Shown: piece by piece, positions 1 to 10,860 of the stretch
How positions within the stretch are numbered: the first letter of the stretch is position 1
How the letters are laid out: each line of letters starts with the position of its first letter
From: Paramacrobiotus richtersi
Lineage: Eukaryota > Tardigrada > Eutardigrada > Parachela > Macrobiotidae
Direction of reading: 5' to 3'
NCBI GenBank assembly: GCA_034698045.1
Contig: JAQGAU010001056.1
Location: forward strand, 1-21,785
Length of the DNA: 21,785 nt
Notes under the pieces: generated by a model
Database searches by the model: none
What the model saw: only the letters and a program-made list of their open reading frames with translations
Told to the model about the DNA's origin: nothing
Program-made: the position numbers and the translations under genes

Positions 1-780
1 CCAATGGCTAGTGCCTGTGCCAAACTGATGCAGTCAGGAGTTAACGGTTGGAAATATGTCCGCGCGTTAAGGGTTAAAACATTTTTGTTCAGAAAGGTGC
101 AGTATTTGTTACTCCAACAAGTAACTGGGCTATACGTGGATAAAGCCAGCGCATTACATTGCGCAACGAAATCTCTCGTTAGAGCGGACTACTATTTCGC
201 CATTAATATTACTGCGAAATTAACCCTGCGCCATACTGATTTAATTTTTTTTATATAAACAGCAAATGTATGAGATGCCGTTCCTGCAATCGACTTCGGA
301 GATCATAATGGTCTCTAGTTATTTGTCAGTCCATCACGTCAACAGACAGCAAGGCTATATTATTGAAGAACTGTTGTGGCTTCTTAGAATTTTGCATTCT
401 GAATTTTTTTTTTCATTCCGTATTGCATACTTAACTCACAGCATCACTTACACTTTCCGTGGCCTACTTAATTTCGTCATTCTGTGCTGACCGAACCGCA
501 TCCGGGAGATTAAAATGTCCAACGATTTTGCAAATGCAAACATTTCTGCTGAATTCTGGCCTCATTTCGCTGGAATTCTGAAATAGCCGGAAGGCGGAAA
601 TCTTCTCGGTTGCCTTACTATCAAACGCATTCTTTTCTGTGGTTTGCTGAAAGACAAAAGGTCATGGACATCCTTTACGACATACAATCGTACTGTAACG
701 TTCGACATTGAATCAAAATTCACTACAGTACGGTTTGGGCCACCGTGTCATTGTGAATGATCTGAAGTTCGCGGAGCGGT
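1..780. other. No gene recognised
   Basis: Short open frames occur on both strands but none has a recognisable domain, a plausible exon chain or coding-like composition. The stretch lies downstream of the minus-strand esterase remnant E1. At about 785-850, read on the minus strand, it shares a short patchy match with the 3' flank of the intact esterase E2 (about 10215-10255), so part of it may be copied flanking DNA. Confidence 0.5.
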
Positions 781-1159
781 TATCCCTGCTCAGTAGTAAC
801 GAAAGCCTCTGGTCTTCACTTTTGACATTGTCAGGCAAGAACACTTGTGGGAAAAGTTGTGGCTGCTCCGAGTTTCTTTAAACGCCACTGCACATACCAA
901 CAAGCAAACAAACTTACGAAATTCCTGCCGTTTGCTTCTGTGCATTGTAATAATTTAGAAATACCTGTGACAAAACATTTCCACAGGGTAGCACTATGCG
1001 TTAACGGGTGGGAATCTCCGCAAAGATACCGTAATGCAATCAGAATCCGTCAAGTTTGGACAGCCACAATTCTGAGCGCTTCGGCGGCCAACGCAGCATA
1101 ATTTTTTTAATAAGTTATTTACAATCAGGTTGATTGTAAGATAAGACCCGAATGTAAGA

Positions 1160-1873
1160 TCCAACGGATGAGCTGTCCGTTGGATGGACACGTGATCCCA
1201 AAACTGTACCATCGACCAGTAGTTATATGTGCCACATTCGAGTTATCCGGATTGTTTCGTTCCATGTACCGTCAAGGTTGGTCGAAGTTCGGCGCACTCA
1301 TGTGTCTGAAACTCGGCGAACAGATACACTGATTTCGTATCCATGCTTATGCGAAACTGTTACCATTATGAGCTACTTGCTGCAACGTGTTCGGATGCTG
1401 GATAACACTCGTGCACTCCTGCGCAGATTCGGGATTTTAATTTCCGGGAAGAAAATGTTTGGAAGTTCAAAACCGTGAAACGCACATTTTAAGAAAAACG
1501 AATTTGGTAAAGCGAAACATACGTAACAACGTGAGGAATGTGGACTGATAGTTTGATAACCAGGATTGTAACTGATCACGAAGACTTGATTAGAAGCGGT
1601 TGCGGGACGTCGACCGACAGAATAGAGCAAAGATTTCTTGGCTGCAGGATAAGCGTTCGCCGAATCGGTAGATAACTGCAAAGGTCACACAGCTTTCAAT
1701 TGCGACCGACGTGTCGAACAAGGTTATGACTCTGAAGTTCCAGCGTACGTGGAAAAGTTGCGAAGCGCTGCACTTCGGTTGTCAGCTGCAGAGAAATTGT
1801 AGCAGGCCATGACACTTTCAGCCAAAACATAACTTGCTTCAGAACATTTGGCACCAGCTTTGCTTGCACCTTC
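1160..1873 (-). pseudogene. Carboxylesterase remnant E1 (last four exons)
   Basis: This is a degraded copy of the 3' part of the esterase gene E2. Reading the minus strand, four segments match E2 exons 7 to 10 in order: 1873-1719 (AADNRS region), 1677-1551 (PAAKKSLLYS, then NQVFVISYNPGY), 1484-1374 (GAFHGFELPNIFFPEIKIP, keeping the catalytic-His motif) and 1303-1160 (APNFDQ). It is broken: the exon 8 donor is lost, exon 9 shifts frame after SSIRT, and exon 10 meets a stop right after APNFDQP. Nothing upstream of the exon 7 middle is recognisable, so the copy is 5'-truncated near 1873. It is certainly esterase-derived; the exact edges are approximate. Confidence 0.85.
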
Positions 1874-1879
1874 CTACAA

Positions 1880-2490
1880 TACTGCACATAATTTGACGTA
1901 TTGATTGAATCTTCCATTTGATCCTCGTAGCGGTTATGTATTACGTTCTTTCATGTTGTCTGCAGCTAATATAACTGGGACCATCTCACAAGACAAGGCG
2001 ATAGTTTCATCTGTCCGTTACGTGGTTAATAATTATTATTGTACGGACTGTTTCCTTCCTCTTTAAATGTATAGGTTTGGTGCTTGTGTCACCTGCTTTT
2101 GCTACATTTTGTCACCTGCCTACTGCGTAAAAAGGGAGTGACTTCTCCGTTGCAGGTGCCATCAGAGCCATAGTACTAATCACACTGTTTAAACAGCCTT
2201 AATTCGTGTCCAAACAATAAAGCACACGCTTGAATCTCTGACTAAACCAAACTCGTACGCTTAGTGACAACATTTAGCATCTTGCGCTGGCTCTTCCTTT
2301 AATTTGGAATTTTTTGCTGTTAGCAGCAACAACACTTGAACAACCATCGAACAATAAGGTGAATCAAAATGACATCAAAGGATATGAAAGACGATCCGAC
2401 GTTTACCCTCCAGGCAGTGGAGCAGCGCATGCAGAGTGAGCTTTGTCAGCTGTCCAACATCGACACCGTCCAGGTCGCCATAGGGAGAAA
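1880..2490. other. Intergenic stretch, no gene seen
   Basis: This lies between the broken esterase E1 and the 3' end of the minus-strand gene at 2494-4288. A plus-strand frame of 66 codons starts at 2369, but it overlaps that gene's terminal exon in antisense and has no recognisable domain. I see no repeat, RNA gene or promoter that can be defended here. Confidence 0.4.
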
Positions 2491-2493
2491 ACG

Positions 2494-4288
2494 TCATTCC
2501 GCGGTAGCGGACACCGTCACGCGAGTCCAGGGACTGGGTGATGTTGAATATCTGCAAAAACAGCATTAGACCACAATCATGTTCCTTGTTCATCAGACCG
2601 ACGCCGGATGTCTGATTATGCTGCTGTTACGTTAAAATACGGACTACATAGCAACATAGCCGATCCATATTCCCGGGATTAACTTTAAATGCGTAAATCA
2701 GAAGACGAGAACACCTCTACTCACCCGAGCGATATGCCAGGATGAGACCCAGGGACAGAAAAGTAACTGATGTTCTCCGCCAAGTGTTCCACTTCTGCAG
2801 TGCTCAAATCGCGAAGCCCGTTGTTCAGCATGGTCCAGAAATCATTGACGGTCAATTGGCGAGTAATACGCTGGTTAGCAATGCGCACCACCCCTTTGAG
2901 TTGCACAGAAGGCAGTTCTGCATCGTGGCAGATCGACGTTAACGGTGACATTCCGAAAGATAACCTGCCCGCACACGCCGGCCAGCGATACAAAAACTGT
3001 CCACAAAGCGCTGACCCAGTTGGTAGCGTTAATATTTAAGTGTCATTCCTTGGATACCAGCAGCACATCCGCAGCCGGCAAGCTTTTTTCAGCCAGAATG
3101 CACTGCAGAAGCCCAGCAGTGTCCGCCAGTCGAGTCTCCTGGTACACGTCCGCTTCGCATCGACCGTATAACACCAACATCCGGGTACGTGGTGTCTAGC
3201 AGTTATACAGGCAGGAAGTAAAGCGACACACACTGATTGCATAGTCGTGGTCACTACCATAACACGGTTGTGAAACGGTGATTACACGGCGTATACCGAC
3301 CGACGTAAGGATTACGTCCCACTGTTGACATATCCCACGGAGTTGGGTCTGCTGTAGGGTTGTCTAACATTCAAAGATCTGAGAAAAAACTCATATCTGA
3401 GGAAAAAGGAAATCTGAGGAAGGCTTGGATCACGATACAGGGACTGGATGTAACCATCAGGATAAGGCGTTGCTGGAGAGAGGAAGCGGGAAGTTCCCAC
3501 GGTATCGGCACCGTTGTTCAGCAGGGAAAGCACCAGATCATCCTAAAAAAATAAACGGTACATTAATGCGGTAAGCAGGACTGCTGAGACACAGTAAATT
3601 TAACAATCTAGTCTACATGTTCGTGGCAAAGGCGGAGAGTTCGCCCATCAGGAATTCTAAAGAAATGTCAGGAAAACAGGAAGAAATCGGCCACCATCGC
3701 TAATGTGACTATCTGCCTATAGAGGATCATAATACTTAACGCAGAGTAAAGCAAGTAGTTTTTCAACCGCGAGGTGTCCGGAACCTATCCCGGTTTCTGG
3801 AAAAAGCCAACCCACTTACGAGAGGCTGATGGCATTCCTTTTTGATGCCGTGATGTTCCCGCCATGTAAACTCATCCACCTCATTCCCAAACTCGTCATC
3901 CTCCTCCTCTTCATCTTCATCAGCGTCGAAAATTCCCAGTACGACCAGCTCCTTGAACAGTCCGTAATAGCGATCATCTGACGGAACGGCACAATGCCCA
4001 CTGGGTATCACAATCAGCTGCTTCGAGAATCGGCCTTCACCTAACAGCACATCACCAAGGCTCTCCACGGCGAATCTCTGCCTGATACGCTGTTCCACAG
4101 CGACACCTCTCAGCTGCCGATCGGGTAGACTGACACTGAATCAGTGTGGGACCTGGTTGTCCAGCCGCTCCAAAGTCTACAACAAGGCCCGTAGCCACCG
4201 CATCGATCACACGGCCATTGTGCAGCGATCCATCGTCTCCACGCACATCCACGCTGTTCCAAGCGCATGCCGCGCTATTAAAAGACAT
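2494..4288 (-). CDS. Multi-exon gene of unknown function, minus strand
   Basis: Not recognised. Five exons can be drawn: 4288-3820, 3542 to about 3440, 3195-3058, 2996-2725 and 2551-2494. Supporting splice signals are GTAAGT after 3820, a T-rich acceptor before 3542, GTGAGT after 2725 and TTTTTGCAG before 2551; the phases agree at 1/2, 3/4 and 4/5. The N-terminus (AWNSVDV, then GSLHNGRVIDAVATGLVVDF) looks like a small beta-barrel module, perhaps Tudor-like, but that is a guess. An acidic run (DADEDEEEEDDE) follows, and exon 4 contains a helical stretch (LTVNDFWTMLNNGLRDLS). Two weak points remain: within exon 1 the frame changes near 4150, needing either a 67-70 bp intron or a frameshift, and the exon 2 donor is unresolved. 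It is transcribed away from the gene at 4700. A decaying gene is possible. Confidence 0.5.
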
Positions 4289-4699
4289 TCTGCTGCTAAC
4301 TTTTCTTTGCCACGAGATAGATAACAAAGAATAAGTTTCCGAAAAGATTCCAATGAGAATATCTGGTGCGTAAACGGGATGAGTACGTCTGTGGGTGTGC
4401 ACTGTGCAGAATCTGCTCTGCAGATCTGATTGCAGAGTGAAGCACTCGAGCGCCCTGGACTGGCAGTCACAGGTTCTTGCGCAAAAGAACGTGGTGCGCA
4501 CACGAGAGGGGTTGCCAAAATTGAGAACTATATGTTGGTTTGCAATTTATGCCAACAAGCGCTGTCAGTTTTGCAGCTCGTTGAAATTCGGGAATTTGGC
4601 TACACTATTTGCCTAATTAGTTCTGGGAAGAACGAAGACAATTTCTGAAGAACTTTCCATAATTTATTCCATCCAACAACGAACGGTATCATCGTCGCC
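4289..4699. promoter_or_regulatory. Shared divergent promoter region (inferred)
   Basis: This 411 bp gap separates the start codons of two genes transcribed away from each other, so both promoters must lie here or in upstream untranslated exons. No TATA box or other specific element can be defended. The call rests on gene arrangement alone. Confidence 0.4.
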
Positions 4700-6490
4700 A
4701 TGGATAAAAACCTGGGAGCCAACACTCGCGGCAAACGTAAGCGAGAAAATGAGAGCCCAAATTCGTCAGAATCTGCGGATTTCATGCAGCGCGCCGAAGC
4801 TGCAGCGGTCCCGCTGTTGGAGATGCTGAAGGACTGTCAGATCCAGCTGGTATCCCAGCAGAATGCTGGAGCAACAATCGTCTGCTGTGCGACATACAGT
4901 TTCAGCAAAGACATCCGAGGCATCAAGAGCCAGCGCATCAACGACTACGGTCGAGGACAGCTGAAAGTGGTCCGCATTGGCATGGACGGAGCAGAGATTC
5001 AGCCGTTACCCGAGTGGATGGAAAGCCGTATTTCACTGCAGGCATACTGTACGTACGAGATACGGATATAGTAGCATGAATTGCTGGATTGCTTTTATTG
5101 CGTACAAAATCGATGGTTCTATAATACTACACTGCGCACCATACCATTTTTCTGTATCGCTCCATTCACGAGGCTTGGCGATTACTGAAGCAATACAGGA
5201 AAACAGCATGGTGCGCAGTGTAGTATACCCCCTGTACATGGAGTGACATGGTTGTTTTGCAGTTGAGAAGAAAGTGGCTACGGTGAAGCCCCATTCATTG
5301 CGCGACGCGAAACACCCCGGATTCGAGGTTCCATGGCGCGCAGACATTCAGCTGGAAACCATTCCGAACGGTTGCGTGGTGGAGTCTCTTCAGCTGACGT
5401 TCATTTGTCCGACCGGCCAAGGTAGTCCGATCATCGCCATCCCTCCCGACCACGGGAGCAATCCGTACTATGTCAACGACAGACTGCGTGAGATCATCGG
5501 GCAAACCTACACGGAATGCTGTGAAGAATTGGGCATTTTTCGGCAAGCCACGGTTTATGTGAAGATGCGGGTGCCATTTCGATTGCTGATGCGGGAGCTG
5601 CTTGGTCGACTGCGGAAAGGAATTCCTGTCACACTGCCGGATGTTGGTCCTAATGCATTCAAAGGTCTTGAAAACGTGACGCTGAAAACTGGGAGATTGA
5701 CTCTCCAAGTAGGACGCCAGGTCCTCTGTCGGATTTCACAAGTAACCAATAATTTATTTGGCAAGCACAAATCGGGAAAAAATACAGTTTACGAGATGAA
5801 CTACGGAAAGGACGCAGTTTCTACGGTGGTACACGCTGGAATGTCTGAGTTTGGTGGGTTTTTGATCCACTTAGATTTCAGTCGTCTTTGCTGCATGAAG
5901 TGGTATGCCTATCAGTGGATTGGGAAGTCGTCCCGTTGAAGTACATTGCTCAGTTCGCCCTTCTGGAACGACTGTGCACGCTGGGGTTCGATGCGAAGAC
6001 GGTCCCGACGGCTTTCCGACATGTCTGGAAAGACGGTTCCTGGGTCAACAGTGCAATCGGGAAATGTCTCTTGGTGGGATTCATTATCGTACTGCAGAGC
6101 GTGGGATCGAATGGATTTACTCGCGACGCGCTACCACCGGGTGTCCAATGGGATACATGGGGTTGGCGTCAGATTAAGGACGTGATTGAGCCGACGGTTA
6201 ATCAGGTGACAGCAACGGGTGTCGCGGACTTACAGACCCCGGGTTTGTCTGGGGATTACGTGCGGATCCGGGTTAGCGAGCAGAATGGAGAAGAGACTCG
6301 TCTGCGCATTCGAAAGTCTTACCGCATCGATCAACTGAAGGCTTTGCTCCATGCAAAACTGGGGATTCCGTCGGCTGGCTTTAACCTTCTTTTTGACGGT
6401 CGATATCTTGCTGAGAAGAATTCCGTTGCCGATTATGGTATAGGAGACGGTGATTGTGTGGAACTGTATGTGAGTGTGTCTGGGTGCTGA
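4700..6490 (+). CDS. Orphan protein with C-terminal SUMO-like domain
   Basis: Three exons, 4700-5048, 5263-5741 and 5882-6490, join without breaking frame (phase 1, then phase 0) and give about 478 aa. Introns of 214 and 140 bp start GTACGT and GTAACC and end TTTTGCAG and GATTTCAG. The start has a good context (gccATGG) and is followed by a basic stretch (RGKRKRE) that could be a nuclear signal. Residues about 1-400 match no family I know. Residues about 402-478 form a beta-grasp ubiquitin fold closest to SUMO: YVRIRVSEQNGEE aligns with SUMO strands 1-2, and FNLLFDGRYL with the SUMO signature RFLFDGxRI. SUMO ends in a processed Gly-Gly; this protein ends in SGC and stops, so it probably cannot be conjugated and more likely acts as a built-in SUMO mimic, as in Rad60/NIP45-type proteins (inference). 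Confidence 0.8.
5124..5226. mobile_element. Inverted-repeat element, MITE-like, inside an intron
   Basis: Two perfect 19-bp inverted arms, 5124-5142 (core CTACACTGCGCACCAT) and 5208-5226, enclose 65 bp. The whole sits in the 214-bp first intron of the SUMO-like gene and makes up about half of it. The arms can be read as starting CTACACTGCG with flanking TA on both sides, which would fit a TA target-site duplication of Tc1/mariner-type MITEs. It has no coding capacity. Perfect arms suggest recent insertion or selection for a hairpin. A second copy was not found in this window. Confidence 0.6.
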
Positions 6491-6635
6491 GATGTTACGG
6501 TAACTGCGGATCATCGGCTTGTGAATTTCAGCCGACATATTTCTATGTGCGTTGGTTTTTTGTGCGTCCAATTCCATATTTCTTCAATTGGTTGTTTCCT
6601 ATATCCATAAAATTTGTTCATTTTTGTATTTCTTA

Positions 6636-7335
6636 ACGAGTCGAAATGGTTTCCCGTTAGGGTGAGCCGTAGCTTTATCTGCATGGATGTTTCTGTCGCA
6701 GTGTGACTTTGTTTACGTAACCTTTTAACGTTTGGGTTCTGTGAGTTCGGTTCAGTTCCATTTTGTAGATTGTCATCAGTTATAATTATTCAGTAAACCA
6801 TTCCGGTACGTTGTTAGAATGGAGGTTTTAAACTGCACATGGTAGAAAAGTCCAGTGTTAACGCGAGTGCTCGTATTCCAAATTGCATAATTTGGAATAT
6901 ACAGAAGGGCGCTCCTTTACAGCAACGTAAGACGTCTACACATGGTTGTTCTGATGTACACTGTATGATCGTAGTGAAAAAAACAGCAAGCCAAATTTTC
7001 AACAACTTTGTATCAGATTGCCTATTCCAAGTTGTTGCTGATCGTAGGCGTACCTTGAAGAAACAATATTGATCTAAGTTAGAATAATAGCAGGTAAACA
7101 AAAATTAATAATGCAGATGTGGCATGTCTGCGGTTCCGAAAACAGCGCACGTCAGCAAAAATTGATCCAGATATTGCAAAATAGCACTGTACAGAAATGC
7201 CGTACGTACGGTCTCTCTAGTAAGCTTAAAGCCACTGAAACGGCAGCGTGACACGGCGGCAGCTTGGCGATATTAATACGGCACTTCTAATGGCGACGCT
7301 GGAATCTCCTAGGTGTTTCTACAGTCTACGTTATG
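6636..7335 (+). repeat. Block A: non-coding segment duplicated at 15771-16955
   Basis: This 0.7-kb segment between the SUMO-like gene and esterase E2 matches block B in the same orientation. Shared runs include GGTGAGCCGTAG, TTATTCAGTAAAC, AAAAGTCCAGTG, GTCTACACATGGTTGTT, CGTACCTTGAAGAAACAATA and GTCTGCGGTTCCG, all in the same order. Block A lacks about 500 bp that block B carries. It probably includes the 3' flank of the upstream gene and the promoter side of E2, since it ends about 70 bp before the E2 start codon. A 12-bp palindrome (CCGTACGTACGG, 7200-7211) lies inside. No protein is encoded. Confidence 0.85.
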
Positions 7336-7406
7336 AAAGACCGCAAAACTTCTGCAGGCCTATATGATAGAGTGCATTAATAACTATGCATTAAAACGTT
7401 ACCGAA

Positions 7407-10034
7407 ATGCATGCACACAGAATGCTCCTGCTGTGCGTAACAGCAGTGGTGCAGTTTCCGGTTTCTTTCTCACAAATTCTACAAGGACGCGTCGACCTTT
7501 GCCCGGGCGCTACGGTGATCGGAGAGCGGTTCGCGTCAACCAAGCAACGGGGACAATATGGATACGTGTACTACGGGATTCGTTATGGAACAGCCAAACG
7601 TTTCGAGGTAAACATATAACAGGCATCTTCATAAGACGTAGAAGTGAAAGGCGAGTGATTATCTCACGGCTTGGTACATGATATGTAGGCTTCCTTGGAA
7701 AACGAAGATTTTTCGTATATGCGCGATGCTTCGCGAGTAAAAACCGGTCCGATTTGCCCGCAACATGAAACAGAGGACTCGGGAGTTAGTTCGGCTAATC
7801 AGGTGCAGGACGAAGACTGCCTCTATCTCGACATTTACGTACCACCGCTGATCACCAAACTCAGAAGAAGATTACCGGTTATGATGTGGATTTACGGCGG
7901 TGGATTCCAGGGTACGCTTACCACGGTTTACTCCATACGAAACCTAGCAATTTAGTCAACCATATCAATAATCTAATGGTTGATCAATGGTTGTATGATT
8001 TATGAATACAGTTGGGGATAAGGATCAGTATAACTCATCATCCTTGGCGGATGACATCGGCGCGATTATTGTTACCATCAATTATCGGGTGTCCATCTTC
8101 GGTAAGTGCCATTGAGAGCGACAAGTCGACCCAGAAGCGGCAACTGTATGTATTGATCAATTACGGCAGTATATGTCAATTTGTACAGAAATCAGAAGGT
8201 TAGCATGTACAGAACCTTTACATGCACAGGATTTCTGAGTACCGGGGATAATGCTGCTCGAGGCAATTACGGACTTGGCGATTGCAAGCTAGCGCTCCAA
8301 TGGATTACAAAGAATATTGGCAAATTTGGTGGCGATCCGCAGATGGTCACCGTCTTCGGAGAGAGTGCTGGTGCCGTACTCACGTCAGCTATGATGCTCG
8401 ATCCAAATGTTCGCGGTACGGCCCAAAAACTGGAAATAGATTCCTATAAAACACGGCTACCGGGCATATTTTGGCGTAAACAGAAAATCTCCACGGGAAC
8501 TTAACTAATCTGGTTTACGCTTCGAAGGAAACATAGTCACTAAATGTCGAAATCTGATTTCGCAGCAAGTGAACTACCGTACCGTGCAACATTTGCAGTT
8601 GTAATACTGATGTGAGTTCTCGGATGCGAGTTGGCTGACCGTCGCCTCGACCAGATGACATAGCTTTCTAATCTCCAGTACAAGCATCTGTACTTCCGGC
8701 GCAACAAGGGTTCATTTCTGCAGATGCCATACGTGCTGGAATTGCGTTCAGCGGAAGCATCCTTACGGATATAGAATGGGTCCGAGATCCCCTCAGGAAC
8801 GCAGCAGAACTCGCCCAGAAAGTTGGATGCCCAGCGGGAAGTTCAAGAGAACTGGTGACCTGTTTGAAAGGAATACCAACACAACGACTTCTTTCTCATG
8901 CCAAAAAATTTGCGGAAAATCCAACGGTAATACGTCACCATCCTGAATTGTTTGCAAAATCCCTATAGACAATCGAGAACTTGACAGGACATGGAGCCCT
9001 ATGCGATTGTGGTGGACGGTGTTCACTTGAAAGACAATCCGCTTCATGCCGTACAAACAGCCGCCACCTCCGCTGTAAATGGACCAAACTTTGTCACCGG
9101 ATATCTGCGAGAAGATTATTCGTTCCTTCTATACTGTACGCAAAGTTTGTCTAGGAAAATATGTACATGATCTGTTCAACATGCATATCTATCTTTATAG
9201 TGACAAATCCAGACCTTTTTGACCCAACGACGCCGATTGATTTGTCGGTGATCAGAAACATCGTAGCGCGCCAGTTTTTACCCAGCGGAACTGGTTCCAA
9301 ATGTTCTGAACCAAATTATGCTTTGGCTGAAAGAGTAATGGGATATTACAACTTCTCGACAGCTGACAATCGAAGCTTAACACTTCTGAAACTTTTTCAT
9401 GTACGTCGAAATTCTCAGAGTCGTAACCATGTTTGAAACATAAATCGCTAATTAGCGCTGTGTGACCTTTACAGCTGTCTACCGATTCAGTGAACGGTTA
9501 TCCTGCAGCCAAAGAATCTTTGCTGTATGCTGCCCGTCGACATCCGGCAACTGCTGCAAATCAAGTCTTCATGATAAGCTACGATCCCGGTTATCAAGGT
9601 TTAGGTAAGTAATCAGCTCACATTCATTACTTGTACACACAACCGAATAATTCGCTATACTACTTTCACAAGGTGCGTTCCACGGTTTTGATCTTCCAAA
9701 CATTTTCTTCCCGGAAATGAAAATCCCCGAGCTGCGTATGAATCTACGAGTGGTTTCCAGCATCCGGAAGATGCTGCAGCAAGTAGCTCACAACGGGTAA
9801 TGCAGTTTCGTATAAGTTGGTACGTTAACGGAATCAGTGTACATCTGTACTTATTTGTATTGTTCTTTGCATTTCAGACGCATGGAGGCGCCGAATTTCG
9901 ATCAAACTGGACAGTACATGGAACTGAAACAATCTGGAGATTGGGGACGTGGCCGTCGTGGCACATACAACTACAGGCCCATGGTACAGTTGTGGGATCA
10001 GGTGTCCAACACACCGTGTCCAACCAAAGGATAA
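7407..10034 (+). CDS. Secreted type-B carboxylesterase, intact (E2)
   Basis: Ten exons keep frame throughout: 7407-7607, 7689-7911, 8012-8101, 8230-8415, 8724-8926, 8988-9135, 9201-9400, 9475-9604, 9673-9796 and 9878-10034. They total 1,662 nt, or 553 aa, normal for the cholinesterase/carboxylesterase alpha/beta-hydrolase family. A hydrophobic signal peptide covers about residues 1-22. The family landmarks appear in order: YYGIRYG (residues 53-59), EDCLYLDIYVP, the oxyanion motif YGGGF (HGGGF in most relatives), VTINYRVSIFG, the nucleophile elbow GESAGA with Ser217, and AFHG with catalytic His464. The acid should be Glu343 or Asp344 in LREDYSFLLY, where acetylcholinesterase has DEGS. No GPI signal or membrane anchor is visible, so it should be a secreted hydrolase of carboxylic esters; the substrate is unknown. 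It is the only unbroken member among the five copies here. Confidence 0.92.
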
Positions 10035-10429
10035 CTCGATCAGTCGGAATGACATTGTAAAGAACCCCTTCCAAAAATCACACTGCGTTCGACACATGTA
10101 AACCGACATGAAATTCTGACTGTTAAAACTTTGTTTCACTCCTGACTGATTACTGTATCGATACTGTTTTAGTAATTTGGTGCAAACACAGCTTATTTCA
10201 CAAGTTTTCGTGACAGACAATGTCAGCAGCTTATTGTTAAGTGAAGACCGCGAAGGCGACGTATAGCTGTTTTGCTACTATTCAAAATTTTCTGACTATC
10301 TTTGTTACTGTTGGTTTGTTAACATACCCGCTGATAGTACGGGCGGTCAGGGATATGCGGCACGTGCTGTATATAGTAATGCTATTTAGGCAAGCTGTAT
10401 CAACATTCCGTAACCTACCGTTTAGGTAT
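10035..10429. other. 3' flank of esterase E2
   Basis: No gene seen. The stretch lies between the stop codon of E2 and the esterase fragment E3 on the other strand. A short part near 10215-10255 resembles the flank of E1 (about 785-850, minus strand), which suggests that the ancestral duplication included some 3' flanking DNA. Confidence 0.45.
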
Positions 10430-10860
10430 GTACTGTGCAAAGGTCACACGACATTAATTAGCGTCTCACGTTACCAACATGGTCATGAGTCTGAAAATTG
10501 GGACGTACACGGAAACGTTTCACAAGCGCTGACGCTCGGTCGTCAGCTGCAGAGAAGCTGTAAGAGACCAGAACTCGTTCAGCCACACGATAATTTGGTT
10601 CAGAACATTCGGACTCACAATCAGTTTCGGTTGGTAAAAGCTGACGCGCTACGATGTTTATAATCGCAAATAAAGTTATCGGCGTCGTCTGGTCTAAAGT
10701 ACACGAAAGCTTCTGTATCTGTGCCAAGGACAAGTGCCTGGGTGTTCGCTGTGTCGGCACGGGATCACCCTGGCAGGAGCATAAGGACGGTTGTAGTAGT
10801 TTAGTACCGTCAAGCAAGTCCTGCACTCGCCCAACATTTTGCGTACGGGAAGTGTCGCTT
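10430..10860 (-). pseudogene. Carboxylesterase fragment E3 (exon 7 and flanking introns)
   Basis: On the minus strand this piece matches E2 exon 7: TTPITLF, then INIVARQLLP, ECSEPNY, VAERV and SYSFSAADDRAS. Intron 6 matches as well up to about 10860 (GTACGCAAA next to the former donor), and intron 7 matches as far as the acceptor of exon 8 (GTGACCTTTGCACAG), where homology stops. No catalytic residue is encoded. The exon frame itself is open, but with no other exons the fragment cannot make an enzyme. It lies tail to tail with E2. Confidence 0.85.

Noticed and set aside
2369-2569. 66-codon plus-strand frame MTSKDMKDD onward
   Set aside because: It overlaps the minus-strand terminal exon, has no splice partners and no known domain. 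It remains possible but is unsupported.
2900-3010. Frameshift in exon 4 of the minus-strand gene
   Set aside because: Another frame (LAGVCGQVIFRNVTVNVDL) looked attractive, but an acceptor at 2998-2997 gives a phase-matched exon 4 without any frameshift.
5742-5939. Read-through of exon 2 of the SUMO-like gene into GKHKSGKN onward
   Set aside because: GTAACC at 5742 and ATTTCAG before 5882 define a 140-bp intron with matching phase, and only the spliced form reaches the SUMO-like domain.
7200-7211. 12-bp palindrome CCGTACGTACGG
   Set aside because: Short palindromes of this kind arise by chance, and the block B counterpart does not keep it.
10241-10663. 140-codon plus-strand frame
   Set aside because: It runs antisense through the esterase fragment E3 and has no recognisable domain.
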